Positions 44,373 through 53,104 of a stretch of 64,000 nt of DNA are shown piece by piece. The notes under the pieces were generated by a model. That model was given only the letters and a program-made list of their open reading frames with translations, was not told where the DNA came from and ran no database searches. The position numbers and the translations under genes were made by a program. Source of the DNA: CAVXEH01 sp963805305 (GTDB lineage: Bacteria; Chloroflexota; Limnocylindria; QHBO01); NCBI GenBank assembly GCA_963805305.1, contig CAWDTM010000002.1, positions 186,001 to 250,000 of the forward strand. Direction: 5' to 3'. The stretch's first letter is position 1, and each line of letters starts with the position of its first letter.

Positions 44373-44518
44373 GCGTAACATGATAGCGCAGACGTCAATG
44401 GCAGGGTGCGCGAATGGGCGCATTTGCGACCCGGGACGGCATGCGACGCATCAGGATGGGACGCCAAAGGGAACGGTTTGCGCTGGCCACCTCGTCTGTG
44501 GAGGTGAAAGGGGAGGGA

Positions 44519-45043
44519 GTGAGGGAGTTCGCGAGCCTGGTCCGCGAGGCCACGGCCGGTGATCGGCTGGCCTTCGCGCGTCTGCTCGACGGCGATATGC
44601 CGGCCGCCTACCGCGCGGCGCTCTCGATCCTTCGCTCTCCCGAGGAGGCGCGCGACGTGGTTCAGGAAGCCGCAATCCAGGCATGGCAGCAGCTGCCGAG
44701 GCTGCGCGACGCACATGCCTGGTCCGCCTGGTTCCGCCGCATTACCGTGCGGCTGGCCCTCGACGAACGACGCCACGCCCGGCATACCCGCGAGATCCCG
44801 CTGGCGCCGGCCATGGATCCTGCCAGCGATCCGATGTCATCGGCCGATGCTGCGGTCGACCTGCTGAGCGCATTTGCCCGGCTGTCTGCCACCGATCGCG
44901 CGCTGCTGGCCCTCCGCTATCAGCTGGACCTGAGCGTGCCCGATGTGGCCGATGCCCTGGGCATCCCGGTCGGGACCGCCAAGTCACGCTTGTCGCGGGC
45001 CATGGGCAGGCTGCGCCAGGAACTGGGGGATGACGATGCCTGA
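44519..45043 (+). CDS. ECF-type sigma factor, group member A
   Basis: 174 residues. Region 2: LVREATAGDRLAFARLLD and SPEEARDVVQEAAIQAWQQL; region 4: LSATDRALLALRYQLDLSVP, then DVADALGIPVGTAKSRLSRA. GTG 44519 is chosen because GGGGAGGGA precedes it and the related sigma at 60016 begins at the same point; the frame is open back to 44414. Its stop overlaps the membrane partner. About half of its residues align with the sigma factor at 60016. Confidence 0.88.
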   Translation: MREFASLVREATAGDRLAFARLLDGDMPAAYRAALSILRSPEEARDVVQEAAIQAWQQLPRLRDAHAWSAWFRRITVRLALDERRHARHTREIPLAPAMDPASDPMSSADAAVDLLSAFARLSATDRALLALRYQLDLSVPDVADALGIPVGTAKSRLSRAMGRLRQELGDDDA

Positions 45044-46652
45044 GCGAGACGACGATCTCGGCCGGCGTTTGGCCGGCGCGCTCGACGGGGACGCCCGCGG
45101 CCACCGCCTGCCAGCCGACTTCACCGCGAGCGTGACTGCCGCGCTTCCCGAGCCCACCCCAGCGAGGCGGTTCCTCTCGTTCCAGCTCGTCGCTGTGGCG
45201 GCCACCCTGATCCTGGCGGTGACGGCCACGACCCTCGCGCTCACCGTATGGCGGCTGGCCACCCCACCGCCGGGTTCGAGCGGCTCGCCCTCGGCCTCCG
45301 CCACGCCGATCGCGACCGCAACGGCGACCCCGGCCGCGACTCCCACGGCGAGTTCCGCAACGCCGCCGACCACCCGGGCCGAGGCCACGCTGGGCGACTG
45401 GCAGCTGGTGCTCAGCGTGGACGACGCGGAGCTGCCCGCCGGGGATGCGATCGTGGTGCACGCCACCCTGGCCTACCTCGGCAGCCTGACGAACACCGTG
45501 GCCTGGGGTCCGGGCTCCGGCCTGGTCAGCTTCGAGCTGCAGCAGACCGATGGGACGGCCCAGCTGGTCAGCGGCGGCAACCTCGCCTGCGCTCGATACG
45601 ACTTCCATCAGGGCTCCGCTCTGAGCATGCCGTTCATGAAGCCCACCGAGAGCTCCAGTCGCCTGCCCACGTGGGCGGGACCCTCCTATCGCGATGATCC
45701 CGGGTTCCGCCTGCCGGAGGGAAGGTGGGACCTCACCGCTACTGCCTGGTTCTCGCCGGGCGGCAGCGACTGCGGCAACGACATCAGGACGATGACCGCG
45801 ACGTTGCACCTGGTGACGACATCGGCGGCCACGCCATCGATCACGTTCGAGACGGCGCCGCTCGTGCTTCGCCTCGATCGACTTGGCGAGCTGGGCGACA
45901 TCATTCCGGACATCTTCACGACCGTCACTGCCGACGGCCGCATGACCTGGACCGCCGCCAACGGCGACCTCGTCGAACGAGGGCTGACCGATGCGGGCCT
46001 GGCGATGGTCCGCAACGCCCTCGACGACACGCACCTGCTTGGCACGAATGCGACCTTCGGCCGCACACCGCTTCCCGGGGTGGAGCCTCCCGGCCGGGGT
46101 GCGGGTGGCTGGACGTTCCATACCATCACTGCCTCCGGCGATCCGGTCACGGTCAGCACGACGGTGATCGACAGTGACGAGAGCCTGTACTGGGTCACGA
46201 GCCAGGAGCGCCTCACCCTCGATGCGCTTCGGACCAAGCTCGTGGACCCGGAGGAATGGCTCCCGGCCGATGCCTGGGCTGACTCCGCTGCGCGTCTCTA
46301 TCAGCCCCCAGCCTGGGCCGTCGTCCTCGACATCGAATCCACGTTCGGCGATACGCCCATTGGCAGCGAATTCGCCGATTTCGGATGGCCCATCCCGGAG
46401 CCCAGTGCGTTTGGTGTTTCCGCGAACGATCCGACTGTGCAGAAGTCCGGCACGCTGCGCTGCGGCTACCTGACAGGCACCACCATGGTGCCCATCATCG
46501 AGAAGCTGTCCACGTACCAATCACGCACCGGCAGCCAGGATTCGTGGCAGTTCTGGGCGCAGTTCGCCTCTGGATCGGACGAGCAGATCAACGTGTTCCT
46601 GGTCAAGGTGCTGCCGGACGGCTCGCCCGGCTGCGGCGAGGTTCACGGCTGA
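45036..46652 (+). CDS. ECF-linked membrane sensor/anti-sigma-like protein
   Basis: 538 residues. Cytoplasmic N-terminus (1-45) with DLGRRLAGAL and HRLPADFTASVTAALP, a span at 47-71, a Ser/Thr/Pro/Ala linker (77-114), an exterior beta-rich domain at 117-262, and a second exterior region. The N-terminal motif recurs in the 60551 protein and the 117-262 domain recurs at the C-terminus of the 47993 protein. No zinc anti-sigma motif. ATG 45036 overlaps the sigma stop by eight bases. A role in holding or releasing the sigma factor is inferred from topology and coupling. Confidence 0.7.
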   Translation: MPERDDDLGRRLAGALDGDARGHRLPADFTASVTAALPEPTPARRFLSFQLVAVAATLILAVTATTLALTVWRLATPPPGSSGSPSASATPIATATATPAATPTASSATPPTTRAEATLGDWQLVLSVDDAELPAGDAIVVHATLAYLGSLTNTVAWGPGSGLVSFELQQTDGTAQLVSGGNLACARYDFHQGSALSMPFMKPTESSSRLPTWAGPSYRDDPGFRLPEGRWDLTATAWFSPGGSDCGNDIRTMTATLHLVTTSAATPSITFETAPLVLRLDRLGELGDIIPDIFTTVTADGRMTWTAANGDLVERGLTDAGLAMVRNALDDTHLLGTNATFGRTPLPGVEPPGRGAGGWTFHTITASGDPVTVSTTVIDSDESLYWVTSQERLTLDALRTKLVDPEEWLPADAWADSAARLYQPPAWAVVLDIESTFGDTPIGSEFADFGWPIPEPSAFGVSANDPTVQKSGTLRCGYLTGTTMVPIIEKLSTYQSRTGSQDSWQFWAQFASGSDEQINVFLVKVLPDGSPGCGEVHG

Positions 46653-46686
46653 CCCCCCTGAACCGCCAGTGGTGCCGGATGGCCTA

Positions 46687-46715
46687 TTGACATTCGAGTG
46701 ATACGCATCGATAGT
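46687..46715 (+). promoter_or_regulatory. Sigma-70 promoter of a leaderless DUF2975 gene
   Basis: TTGACA (6/6) and GATAGT (4/6) with a 17-base spacer. The -10 ends seven bases before ATG 46722, so the message should begin at the start codon. This also argues against the in-frame GTG at 46698 that would lie inside the promoter. Confidence 0.6.
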
Positions 46716-46721
46716 CGATCC

Positions 46722-47198
46722 ATGAACAGGCTCGCCAGACAGCTGCTGCGCGGTGCGCTCGTCGTCCTCCTGCTCGGATCGGTCCTCGCACAGGTGCTCC
46801 TGCCCGTGTTCGCGTCCGAGGAAGGGAGGATCTTTCCCGAGGTCGCCTACCTCGCCCTCCCGTACTCGATAGCCGGCATCCTCGTCATGGCCTGCATCGA
46901 AGTGGCGCTGCTGGCCGTCTCGCAGCTGCTGTCCCTGGTCAACAGCGGGGTCATCTTCACCGGCCGCGCCCTGCGCTGGGTCGACGTCATCACCGCCTGC
47001 GCGGTGGTCGCCACCGTGCTGAGTGCGGGCGTCCTGGCCCACTTGCTCTTCTTCGTCCGACTCGGCGGGCCGGGCGTCCTCCTGGGGCTGGCCGCCAGCC
47101 TCGCCGGCGGGCTGGCATTCGTGCTCCTGATGTTCGTCATGCGCGGCCTGCTCGACACGGCGATCGCTGACCGCAGCGAGCTGGACCAGGTGATCTGA
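46722..47198 (+). CDS. DUF2975 family membrane protein
   Basis: 158 residues with four membrane spans (about 10-32, 50-74, 91-116, 122-147), the normal layout for DUF2975. ATG 46722 is set by the promoter position and MNRLARQLLRG start. A Cro/C1-type regulator starts two bases after its stop; the same two-gene pair is common in Firmicutes and actinobacteria and the membrane protein may control the regulator. Confidence 0.85.
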   Translation: MNRLARQLLRGALVVLLLGSVLAQVLLPVFASEEGRIFPEVAYLALPYSIAGILVMACIEVALLAVSQLLSLVNSGVIFTGRALRWVDVITACAVVATVLSAGVLAHLLFFVRLGGPGVLLGLAASLAGGLAFVLLMFVMRGLLDTAIADRSELDQVI

Positions 47199-47199
47199 C

Positions 47200-47415
47200 A
47201 TGGCCGTCGTGGTTGACCTCGACGTGATGCTCGCTCGTCGCAAGATGTCGGTCGGCGATTTCGCCAACGCCATCGGCATCACCCCGGCGAACGTCGCGGT
47301 GCTGAAGAACGGGCGCGCGCGGGCCATCCGGTTCAGCACCCTGGACGCGATCTGCCGCGTCCTCGACTGCCAGCCGGGGGACATCCTGCGCTGGACCGCG
47401 GACCGGCCCGGCTAG
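47200..47415 (+). CDS. Cro/C1-type helix-turn-helix regulator (YozG-like)
   Basis: 71 residues. LARRKMSVGDFANAIGITPA and NVAVLKNGRARAIRFSTLDA form a complete HTH_3 domain; the closing ICRVLDCQPGDILRW is a signature of the small DUF2975-linked regulators. Cotranscribed with the membrane protein just upstream. Confidence 0.93.
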   Translation: MAVVVDLDVMLARRKMSVGDFANAIGITPANVAVLKNGRARAIRFSTLDAICRVLDCQPGDILRWTADRPG

Positions 47416-47526
47416 CGCGACGTTGCACCTCCGTTGTGTAACAGTTCGCGCCGGGCGTGACTCTTAGCTGACGTGGAGCGGGGGATGCCCATCGACGCCC
47501 TGGAACTCGGAGTCGAGGAGGGACGC

Positions 47527-48000
47527 ATGCTGACCGACGAGTTCGAGCAGCTCGTTGGCCGGTACCACGTCGACCTGATGCGACTGGCACTCGTGATGTG
47601 CGGCGACCGCGCCCTGGCCGAGGACGCGGTGCAGGCCTGTTGGCAGGCTGCCTGGCGGTCGCGCGGCCAGATCCGCGATCCCAGCCGCATCGGCGCCTGG
47701 CTGCGCGCGGTTACCGCCAACGAGGTTCGGCGCCAGTTGCGCCGCCAGCGCCTGCGGTCGCTGTTGCACGGACGGCTTCGCCCGCCTGAGCCGATACCGC
47801 CTGTTGATCCGCGCCATCTCGACCTGACCCGCGCACTTGCGACGCTGGACGTCCAGGACCGCCAGCTGCTCGCCCTGCGCTTTGGACTGGGCTTGATGTC
47901 GGCCGAGATCGGCGAGCAGCTCGGCATCTCCGCCTCGGCCGCGCGCGTTCGGCTGCATCGGGTGCTCGCTCGCCTGCGGGCGGAGCTTGGCGATGACTAA
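47527..48000 (+). CDS. ECF-type sigma factor
   Basis: 157 residues. Region 2 EFEQLVGRYHVDLMRLALVM and LAEDAVQACWQAAWRSRGQI, region 4 LDVQDRQLLALRFGLGLMSA then EIGEQLGISASAARVRLHRV. ATG 47527 has GAGGAGGGA at ideal spacing; ATG 47485 and GTG 47473 upstream are alternatives. It overlaps the following sensor gene by eight bases. Less like the other two large-sensor sigmas (44519, 60016) than they are to each other. Confidence 0.87.
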   Translation: MLTDEFEQLVGRYHVDLMRLALVMCGDRALAEDAVQACWQAAWRSRGQIRDPSRIGAWLRAVTANEVRRQLRRQRLRSLLHGRLRPPEPIPPVDPRHLDLTRALATLDVQDRQLLALRFGLGLMSAEIGEQLGISASAARVRLHRVLARLRAELGDD

Positions 48001-50956
48001 CCACCCCGACGACGAGCGGCGCCAGGCGGAGCGCTTTGATGCCTACCTGCGCGACGAAATCGGGCCCGTCGATACCCGCTCCGTGGCGCGGCGTGCCAGC
48101 GAACCGCCCGCGGGAGTTCACCGGCGACGTTGGGCCGTGGGCGGCGCGGCCGTCACGGTCGTCCTGGCCGCAGCACTGACCGCGTCGGTGTTGCAGCTTA
48201 TGCCGGCTACCGAATCGCCGACGCCGTCAGCCTCCCTGGTGCCCAGCCCGCCCGCGTCGGGAAGCCTGGCCGCGCGGGGCGTGGACCAGATTGGCACCTT
48301 CGCCGATGGCGGCCTCTGGGCGCGCAGTGCCAACCACCTCTACCTCTCGACCGCTGGCGGCCTCACCTGGCGGATGGGCACGATCGATCCGAATCCGGCG
48401 GCCGTGTTCGTCCTCGACCAGCAGCACGCGTGGACCGTTTCAACAGGCGCCGGGTCCACCGGTAACACCGGCGATCCGGAGCACGACGTCCTCCACTACG
48501 TGGTGAACAGGACCAGCGACGGCGGTGCCACGTGGAATTCGTCCGCCATCGATGGCTCGTACCCGGAGACCGGGTCGGCACTGAGCTTTGTAGATGCCGA
48601 GCACGGGTACCTGCTGATCGAGCCCGAGCGCTTCAGCGCCGTTGTGGCCTCGGTTCTTGCGACGAGCGATGGGGGAACCACCTGGCACCATGTCGCCAGC
48701 GCCGCGTTGAACCAGCTCGCGTACGCACGCATGCTCTCGGCGGCCGCCGACGGAACGCTCTGGGCTGGAGCCGAGGCAACAGCTGCAGGCGCCGGGGAAT
48801 GGGACCTTCTCTCGGTGAGCCGGGATAGGGGAGCCACGTGGAGCGCGGTATCTCTGCCGGGCCGCGAGCGCCTGGCGAAGGGGGACTTCCTCCTGGCGCC
48901 GCCGGCGATCTTCGGCTCCACCGTTGTCGTTGCCGTGGATGCGTTCGGGCCTATCACGTTCTACCGCTCACCCGATGAAGGGCGGACCTGGGAGGTCAGC
49001 CAGCCACTCAGCTTCGATGGCCCCGACTACGGGGTGCCCGAGATCCTCGATGCCAAGCACTGGGTGGTGCCCGCACCGACCGGACTCAGCCTGTGGATTA
49101 CCGACGACGCCGGTCAGTCCTGGCGCGAGCAGAGCACACAGGGTCTGCCCGGCAATGGCCCCATCACCGGCGTTGCCTTCGCGCGGGATGGCGAGCATGG
49201 GATGGCGCTCGTCAGCCTCGGGAATACGCCAACCCCAAGCGGCCTGTTCGTGACGACTGACGGTGGCCGGACCTGGCAGCCGGCTGCGCTGCCCAGCGCG
49301 TCGGCGTCACCTGCTCCCCAGCCCAGCGGCGGATCCGGACCGTGGACCGGGCTGACCTGGTCCGACCGGGGGACCGTGACCACGCCCTTCATATACGACC
49401 TGGTCGAGTGGCATGGCGAGTACGTGGGCGTGGGCCAGGGGTCCGGCGACAACGGGACGGTGAACCCGGTGGCGATCTCGCACGACGGGATCCACTGGAC
49501 GCCGGTCGACACCGGATCGACGTTCAGCGACTACCCAATCCGCATTGCGGCGCTGCCCAACGCGCTGGTGGCGGTGGGCACCCTCCAGCTTCCCGCGGGC
49601 TGCCCGGAGGGCGAGGGCGCAGTCTGCACCCCCGCCGCATCGGCACCTGTCTGGTTCTCGGCCGATGCCACCCACTGGACGCAGGTCGCGCCGGGCGCCT
49701 TTGGCCAGGCCTACTTCAGCGGCCTCGCCGCCGGGTCGAAGGGCGCGGTCATCACCGGCCAGACGGTGACCGGGCAGCCAGCCCTGTGGTTCTCGCCGGA
49801 CGGCACGCTCTGGCAGGCGGTCCAGCTGGGCTCTGTATTCGATAAGGCCATCCTCAACGGCGTCACCGCCACGGCGGACGGCTTCTTCGTGGCCGGGGGT
49901 GTTGGCGAGCCGGACACCAGCTCCGGTGGCGTCGGAGGCTATGGCACGCGTGTCCCCGCCGGCTGGTGGTCGTCGGATGGGCTGACCTGGCGATCCGCAC
50001 CCGTGGTGGGCGCCACGACGGCACCGGGCGCCCAGCTGGGGGCCATCTATGCCGGGTCGGGCGGTCTCCTGGCCATTGGCAGCGACAACCCGACTTCGCC
50101 GCGGAGCGGATCGGCCTGGGCATCCGCCGATGGCCGAAGCTGGAGCTCGGTTGAAATTCCCATGCCCTACTCGGCTCTGCTCATGGCGGATGGAACCCAT
50201 GTCGTCGCCATTGGTCCGGATCCGGCCGGCGACGCTGATTCGCTGGCGGCCTGGCTCTCCACAGATGGCGCCCAATGGCAACGCCTGGGCATCGGCGGCA
50301 ATGCCTCGACGATGCCGGGCGGTGACCCGAGCCTGACCAGCAAGGCACGCCTGGACACCGTGCGGGTGGTGTCGGGTGGACTGGTCGCCATCGGCTCGCT
50401 GGGTGCGGACGAGCTGTCCTGGTTCGCCGATGCCGGCGTGCCACCCGTCCCCGTCGCCTCCTCGAGCGGCGCACCGCTCGACGGACCGTCGGTCTCGGCC
50501 ACGGACAGCAGCGCGGGCTTCACCCTGACCATGACCCTCGACCATGACCGCTACCGCGCCGGCCAGCCCATCGGGGTGACCACCACCCTCACCTACGGAG
50601 GTCCGGATGCGACGGTCAGGCTCTGGACCGATAGCAGCCCTGGCCTGGTGGGCTTCGACGTCATGCAGGTGGGTGGTCCCCTGTCCATCCCAGGCGGTGG
50701 CACCACGGACTGCGTCTCGACCTCGATGGCCAAGGAGCAGCACATCTCGGCGCCCTTCGCCAAGGTCGGCGGCTGGTCGAACGGCGACCCGTATGCGGCT
50801 TTCTATGAGTCGTACTACGCCGATCCCCAGCTGCGGCTGCCAGCGGGCACCTGGCAGATCTCCGCGAAGAGCGGCTTCGGGATCGGTGGAACCGATTGCG
50901 GCAGCGGCCAGGATGGCGATCTGCGCGCGACGATCCAGGTGGTGGTCGAGCCGTAG
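47993..50956 (+). CDS. ECF-linked membrane sensor with BNR-type repeats and shared C-terminal domain
   Basis: 987 residues. Short cytoplasmic part (1-46, very charged), one span (48-69), then two beta-propeller-like regions carrying many SxDGGxTW Asp-box motifs (TSDGGATW, TSDGGTTW, TTDGGRTW, SSDGLTW, SADGRSW and others), and a C-terminal domain (about 834-987) homologous to residues 117-262 of the 45036 protein. ATG 47993 overlaps the sigma stop. Asp-box propellers bind proteins or glycans outside the cell; a signal from that domain to the sigma factor is the likely role, by context. Confidence 0.72.
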   Translation: MTNHPDDERRQAERFDAYLRDEIGPVDTRSVARRASEPPAGVHRRRWAVGGAAVTVVLAAALTASVLQLMPATESPTPSASLVPSPPASGSLAARGVDQIGTFADGGLWARSANHLYLSTAGGLTWRMGTIDPNPAAVFVLDQQHAWTVSTGAGSTGNTGDPEHDVLHYVVNRTSDGGATWNSSAIDGSYPETGSALSFVDAEHGYLLIEPERFSAVVASVLATSDGGTTWHHVASAALNQLAYARMLSAAADGTLWAGAEATAAGAGEWDLLSVSRDRGATWSAVSLPGRERLAKGDFLLAPPAIFGSTVVVAVDAFGPITFYRSPDEGRTWEVSQPLSFDGPDYGVPEILDAKHWVVPAPTGLSLWITDDAGQSWREQSTQGLPGNGPITGVAFARDGEHGMALVSLGNTPTPSGLFVTTDGGRTWQPAALPSASASPAPQPSGGSGPWTGLTWSDRGTVTTPFIYDLVEWHGEYVGVGQGSGDNGTVNPVAISHDGIHWTPVDTGSTFSDYPIRIAALPNALVAVGTLQLPAGCPEGEGAVCTPAASAPVWFSADATHWTQVAPGAFGQAYFSGLAAGSKGAVITGQTVTGQPALWFSPDGTLWQAVQLGSVFDKAILNGVTATADGFFVAGGVGEPDTSSGGVGGYGTRVPAGWWSSDGLTWRSAPVVGATTAPGAQLGAIYAGSGGLLAIGSDNPTSPRSGSAWASADGRSWSSVEIPMPYSALLMADGTHVVAIGPDPAGDADSLAAWLSTDGAQWQRLGIGGNASTMPGGDPSLTSKARLDTVRVVSGGLVAIGSLGADELSWFADAGVPPVPVASSSGAPLDGPSVSATDSSAGFTLTMTLDHDRYRAGQPIGVTTTLTYGGPDATVRLWTDSSPGLVGFDVMQVGGPLSIPGGGTTDCVSTSMAKEQHISAPFAKVGGWSNGDPYAAFYESYYADPQLRLPAGTWQISAKSGFGIGGTDCGSGQDGDLRATIQVVVEP

Positions 50957-51029
50957 ACAGGGGCGCAACCGTCGCAAGACTGACGGTGTCTTGGCAATCA
51001 GCCGAGCAGGATGGGGTGGAGAAGAGCCA

Positions 51030-51713
51030 TCAGCGCCGCTTGAAACGTCGGGACGCCGCGCCACCCGCTGCCTCGCGAGCTCGTTGCAGACCCTCGAGGA
51101 TGAGGTCCAGGCCATACTCGAACTCGTGGCCGTAGTCGTACCCGGGCTGCATGACGTGCTCGGTCGCCATCAGGCGGAGGTTGGGATACTCGTCAAGTGG
51201 GAACGGCTGGAGCATGGCCTCCGAGACGCCCGCGGCCTCCTCCGGGGTAAACGGCAGGTTCGACATCTCCAGCACGAATCCGTGGATGTAGCTATCGAGC
51301 ACGGAGAAGGCGTGCGCGGCCATCGCAATCGAGAAGCCGGCTGACCGCAGGGTCCCCAGCATGGCGTCGTGATGTCGCAGGTTGGCGGGGCCAGGATGGG
51401 AGCGCGACTCCATCACCCCGATCGCCCACCGATGGCGCAGAAGTGCGTCCCGCGCCGAGATGGCCCGCTGGCGAAGGCCGGTCTTCCAGTCGTTCCCGCT
51501 CGGCGGCTGCGCCATCTCATCGAAGACCTGGTCGACGAGGCTGTCGACCAGGTCGTCCCTGTTCGCCACGTGGCGGTACAGGGACATCGGCGCAACGCCG
51601 AGGTCGTCGGCCAACCTCCGCATGCTGAGCGCCTGAATGCCATGCTCGTCGGCGTAGCTCATGGCCTGGCGCAGCACGCGCTGCCGGCTGAGCGGGAGGG
51701 GGAGGTCCGGCAT
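51030..51713 (-). CDS. TetR-family repressor
   Basis: 227 residues. N-terminal HTH: LSRQRVLRQAMSYADEHGIQ, LSMRRLADDLGVAPMSLYRH, VANRDDLVDSLVD, with the canonical LYRHV recognition helix. The C-terminal half fits the TetR_C class that binds small molecules. ATG 51713 follows AGAGGAG. Its own promoter region holds two copies of a perfect palindrome, so it probably represses itself and the divergent membrane protein gene. Confidence 0.93.
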   Translation of the reverse strand: MPDLPLPLSRQRVLRQAMSYADEHGIQALSMRRLADDLGVAPMSLYRHVANRDDLVDSLVDQVFDEMAQPPSGNDWKTGLRQRAISARDALLRHRWAIGVMESRSHPGPANLRHHDAMLGTLRSAGFSIAMAAHAFSVLDSYIHGFVLEMSNLPFTPEEAAGVSEAMLQPFPLDEYPNLRLMATEHVMQPGYDYGHEFEYGLDLILEGLQRAREAAGGAASRRFKRR

Positions 51714-51767
51714 GCGCTCCTCTTCGAAGGCCCTGCGGGCGCTTGCTTCACCTGGGGAAGTTGGTCG

Positions 51768-51824
51768 TTGACAGCGTACACCGTACGCAGTAGGGTGTGT
51801 CAACCGCCCGCGTACACCGTACGC
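51768..51824. promoter_or_regulatory. Divergent promoters with two TetR-type operators
   Basis: The 15-base palindrome GCGTACACCGTACGC (6-bp arms, 3-base spacer) occurs exactly twice, at 51774-51788 and 51810-51824, 36 bases apart. Plus strand: TTGACA 51768-51773 with TAGGGT 17 bases on. Minus strand: TTGACA 51803-51798 with TGTACG 17 bases on. The first operator fills the plus-strand spacer and overlaps the minus-strand -10. Confidence 0.75.
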
Positions 51825-51955
51825 ACTCCCCCCAATCACATCCGCTGAGGGTCCACGACCGCGGCCGCCATCACCCTTGGACCCGGCGCTGTGATTATCG
51901 CGACCGCCCAGCGGCTACTGACGCTCCGAGCCAGGTACAGAGAGGCACTTCACCC

Positions 51956-52690
51956 ATGGATTCACCGCGAAAGACCGCGCTCATCGTGGGCGTGCTCTTC
52001 ATCCTCACCTTCATCACGTCGATCGCCGGCGTGGTCGCCTACGGGCCTGTCCTGAGTGACTCGTCCAGCTACATCACCGGGTCTGGGGCCGACGCCCGCG
52101 TGTTCCTCGGGGCGTTCCTCGAGCTGATGCTCATCGTCACCAACATCGGATGCGCGGTTGTCCTGTTCCCGCTCCTCAAGCGGCAGAACGAAGGTCTCGC
52201 CCTCAGCTACGTCGCCGCGCGAATCGTGGAGTGCACCTTCATCCTGGTGGGAATCCTGAGCCTCCTCGCGATCGTGACCCTGCGCCAGACGGCGACGGGA
52301 GCGGATGCGGGCTCGCTGCCCACCATCGCCAGGACGCTCCACGCGATCCACGATTGGACCTTCCTGCTCGGCCCCGGCTTCGCCGACGGCATCGGCACCG
52401 GGCTGATCCTGGGCTGGCTGATGTACCGCTCCGGGCTGGTGTCGCGCCGCATGGCGCTGTTCGGGGTCATCGGAGGCCCGCTGCTGGCGGCTTCAGGGAT
52501 CGCCGTGCTGTTTGGTGTGATCGCGCCCGGCTCCTCGGTGCAGAGCCTCGCGACCATCCCGGAGATCATCTGGGAGCTCTTCCTGGGCCTGTGGCTGACG
52601 TTCCGGGGGTTCAGCCCGTCACCCATCACCTCTGCCGAAACCGGGCCCCTCGGGACATCCCCGGCGGCTGTGCCAGCCCCCGCCGGCTGA
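51956..52690 (+). CDS. DUF4386 family membrane protein
   Basis: 244 residues, about seven spans. SPRKTALIVGVLFILTFITS at the start, then a gap ending FLGAFLELMLIVTNIGCAVV, and GFADGIGTGLILGWLMYRSG fit DUF4386. No biochemical role is known for the family. ATG 51956 follows AGAGAGG at a long spacing. Divergent from the TetR gene and placed behind its operators, hence probably the regulated target. Confidence 0.88.
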   Translation: MDSPRKTALIVGVLFILTFITSIAGVVAYGPVLSDSSSYITGSGADARVFLGAFLELMLIVTNIGCAVVLFPLLKRQNEGLALSYVAARIVECTFILVGILSLLAIVTLRQTATGADAGSLPTIARTLHAIHDWTFLLGPGFADGIGTGLILGWLMYRSGLVSRRMALFGVIGGPLLAASGIAVLFGVIAPGSSVQSLATIPEIIWELFLGLWLTFRGFSPSPITSAETGPLGTSPAAVPAPAG

Positions 52691-53104
52691 TCGCGCTGTG
52701 ACGTGTGTCCCGGTAGCCCGGCTCCGGCCGGGCTACCGACCTGATCAGCCATCGCGGCCCGGGTTTGCCACGTTCCTGTCCGCGATCATGGCTTGACGTC
52801 CTCATGGCGTGGGCGCTCTCATGGCTCTCGCCGCAGGCGGCGAGGTCCTCGTCTGCAGCACCACGAGGGAGCTGACCGCTGGTGCAACGCGCGAGGTCGA
52901 GCACCGTGCTCTATAGCCCCATAAGGGCGGAACGTGGGCGTGGAGCCGCTGCCGCTCTGAGCCTGCCGCGCTCGGAGCCTGCCGCGCTCGGGGCCATCAC
53001 GCTGGCTACGTGACGACCACCGAGATCGCCAAGCGGGTGTTCTACCGCTCGGATCGCGGTAGTCTCACCCGATCGGCGGCGACCTCGCCATGAGAAGGCG
53101 GTCC
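52691..53104. other. Intergenic region with a short tandem repeat
   Basis: About 410 bases without a convincing gene. It includes the duplicated 16-mer at 52959-52990. No promoter or hairpin stood out. Confidence 0.5.
52959..52990. repeat. Perfect tandem duplication of 16 bases
   Basis: GAGCCTGCCGCGCTCG occurs twice without a gap. A partial, diverged third copy may precede it. Likely slippage in non-coding DNA. Confidence 0.75.
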
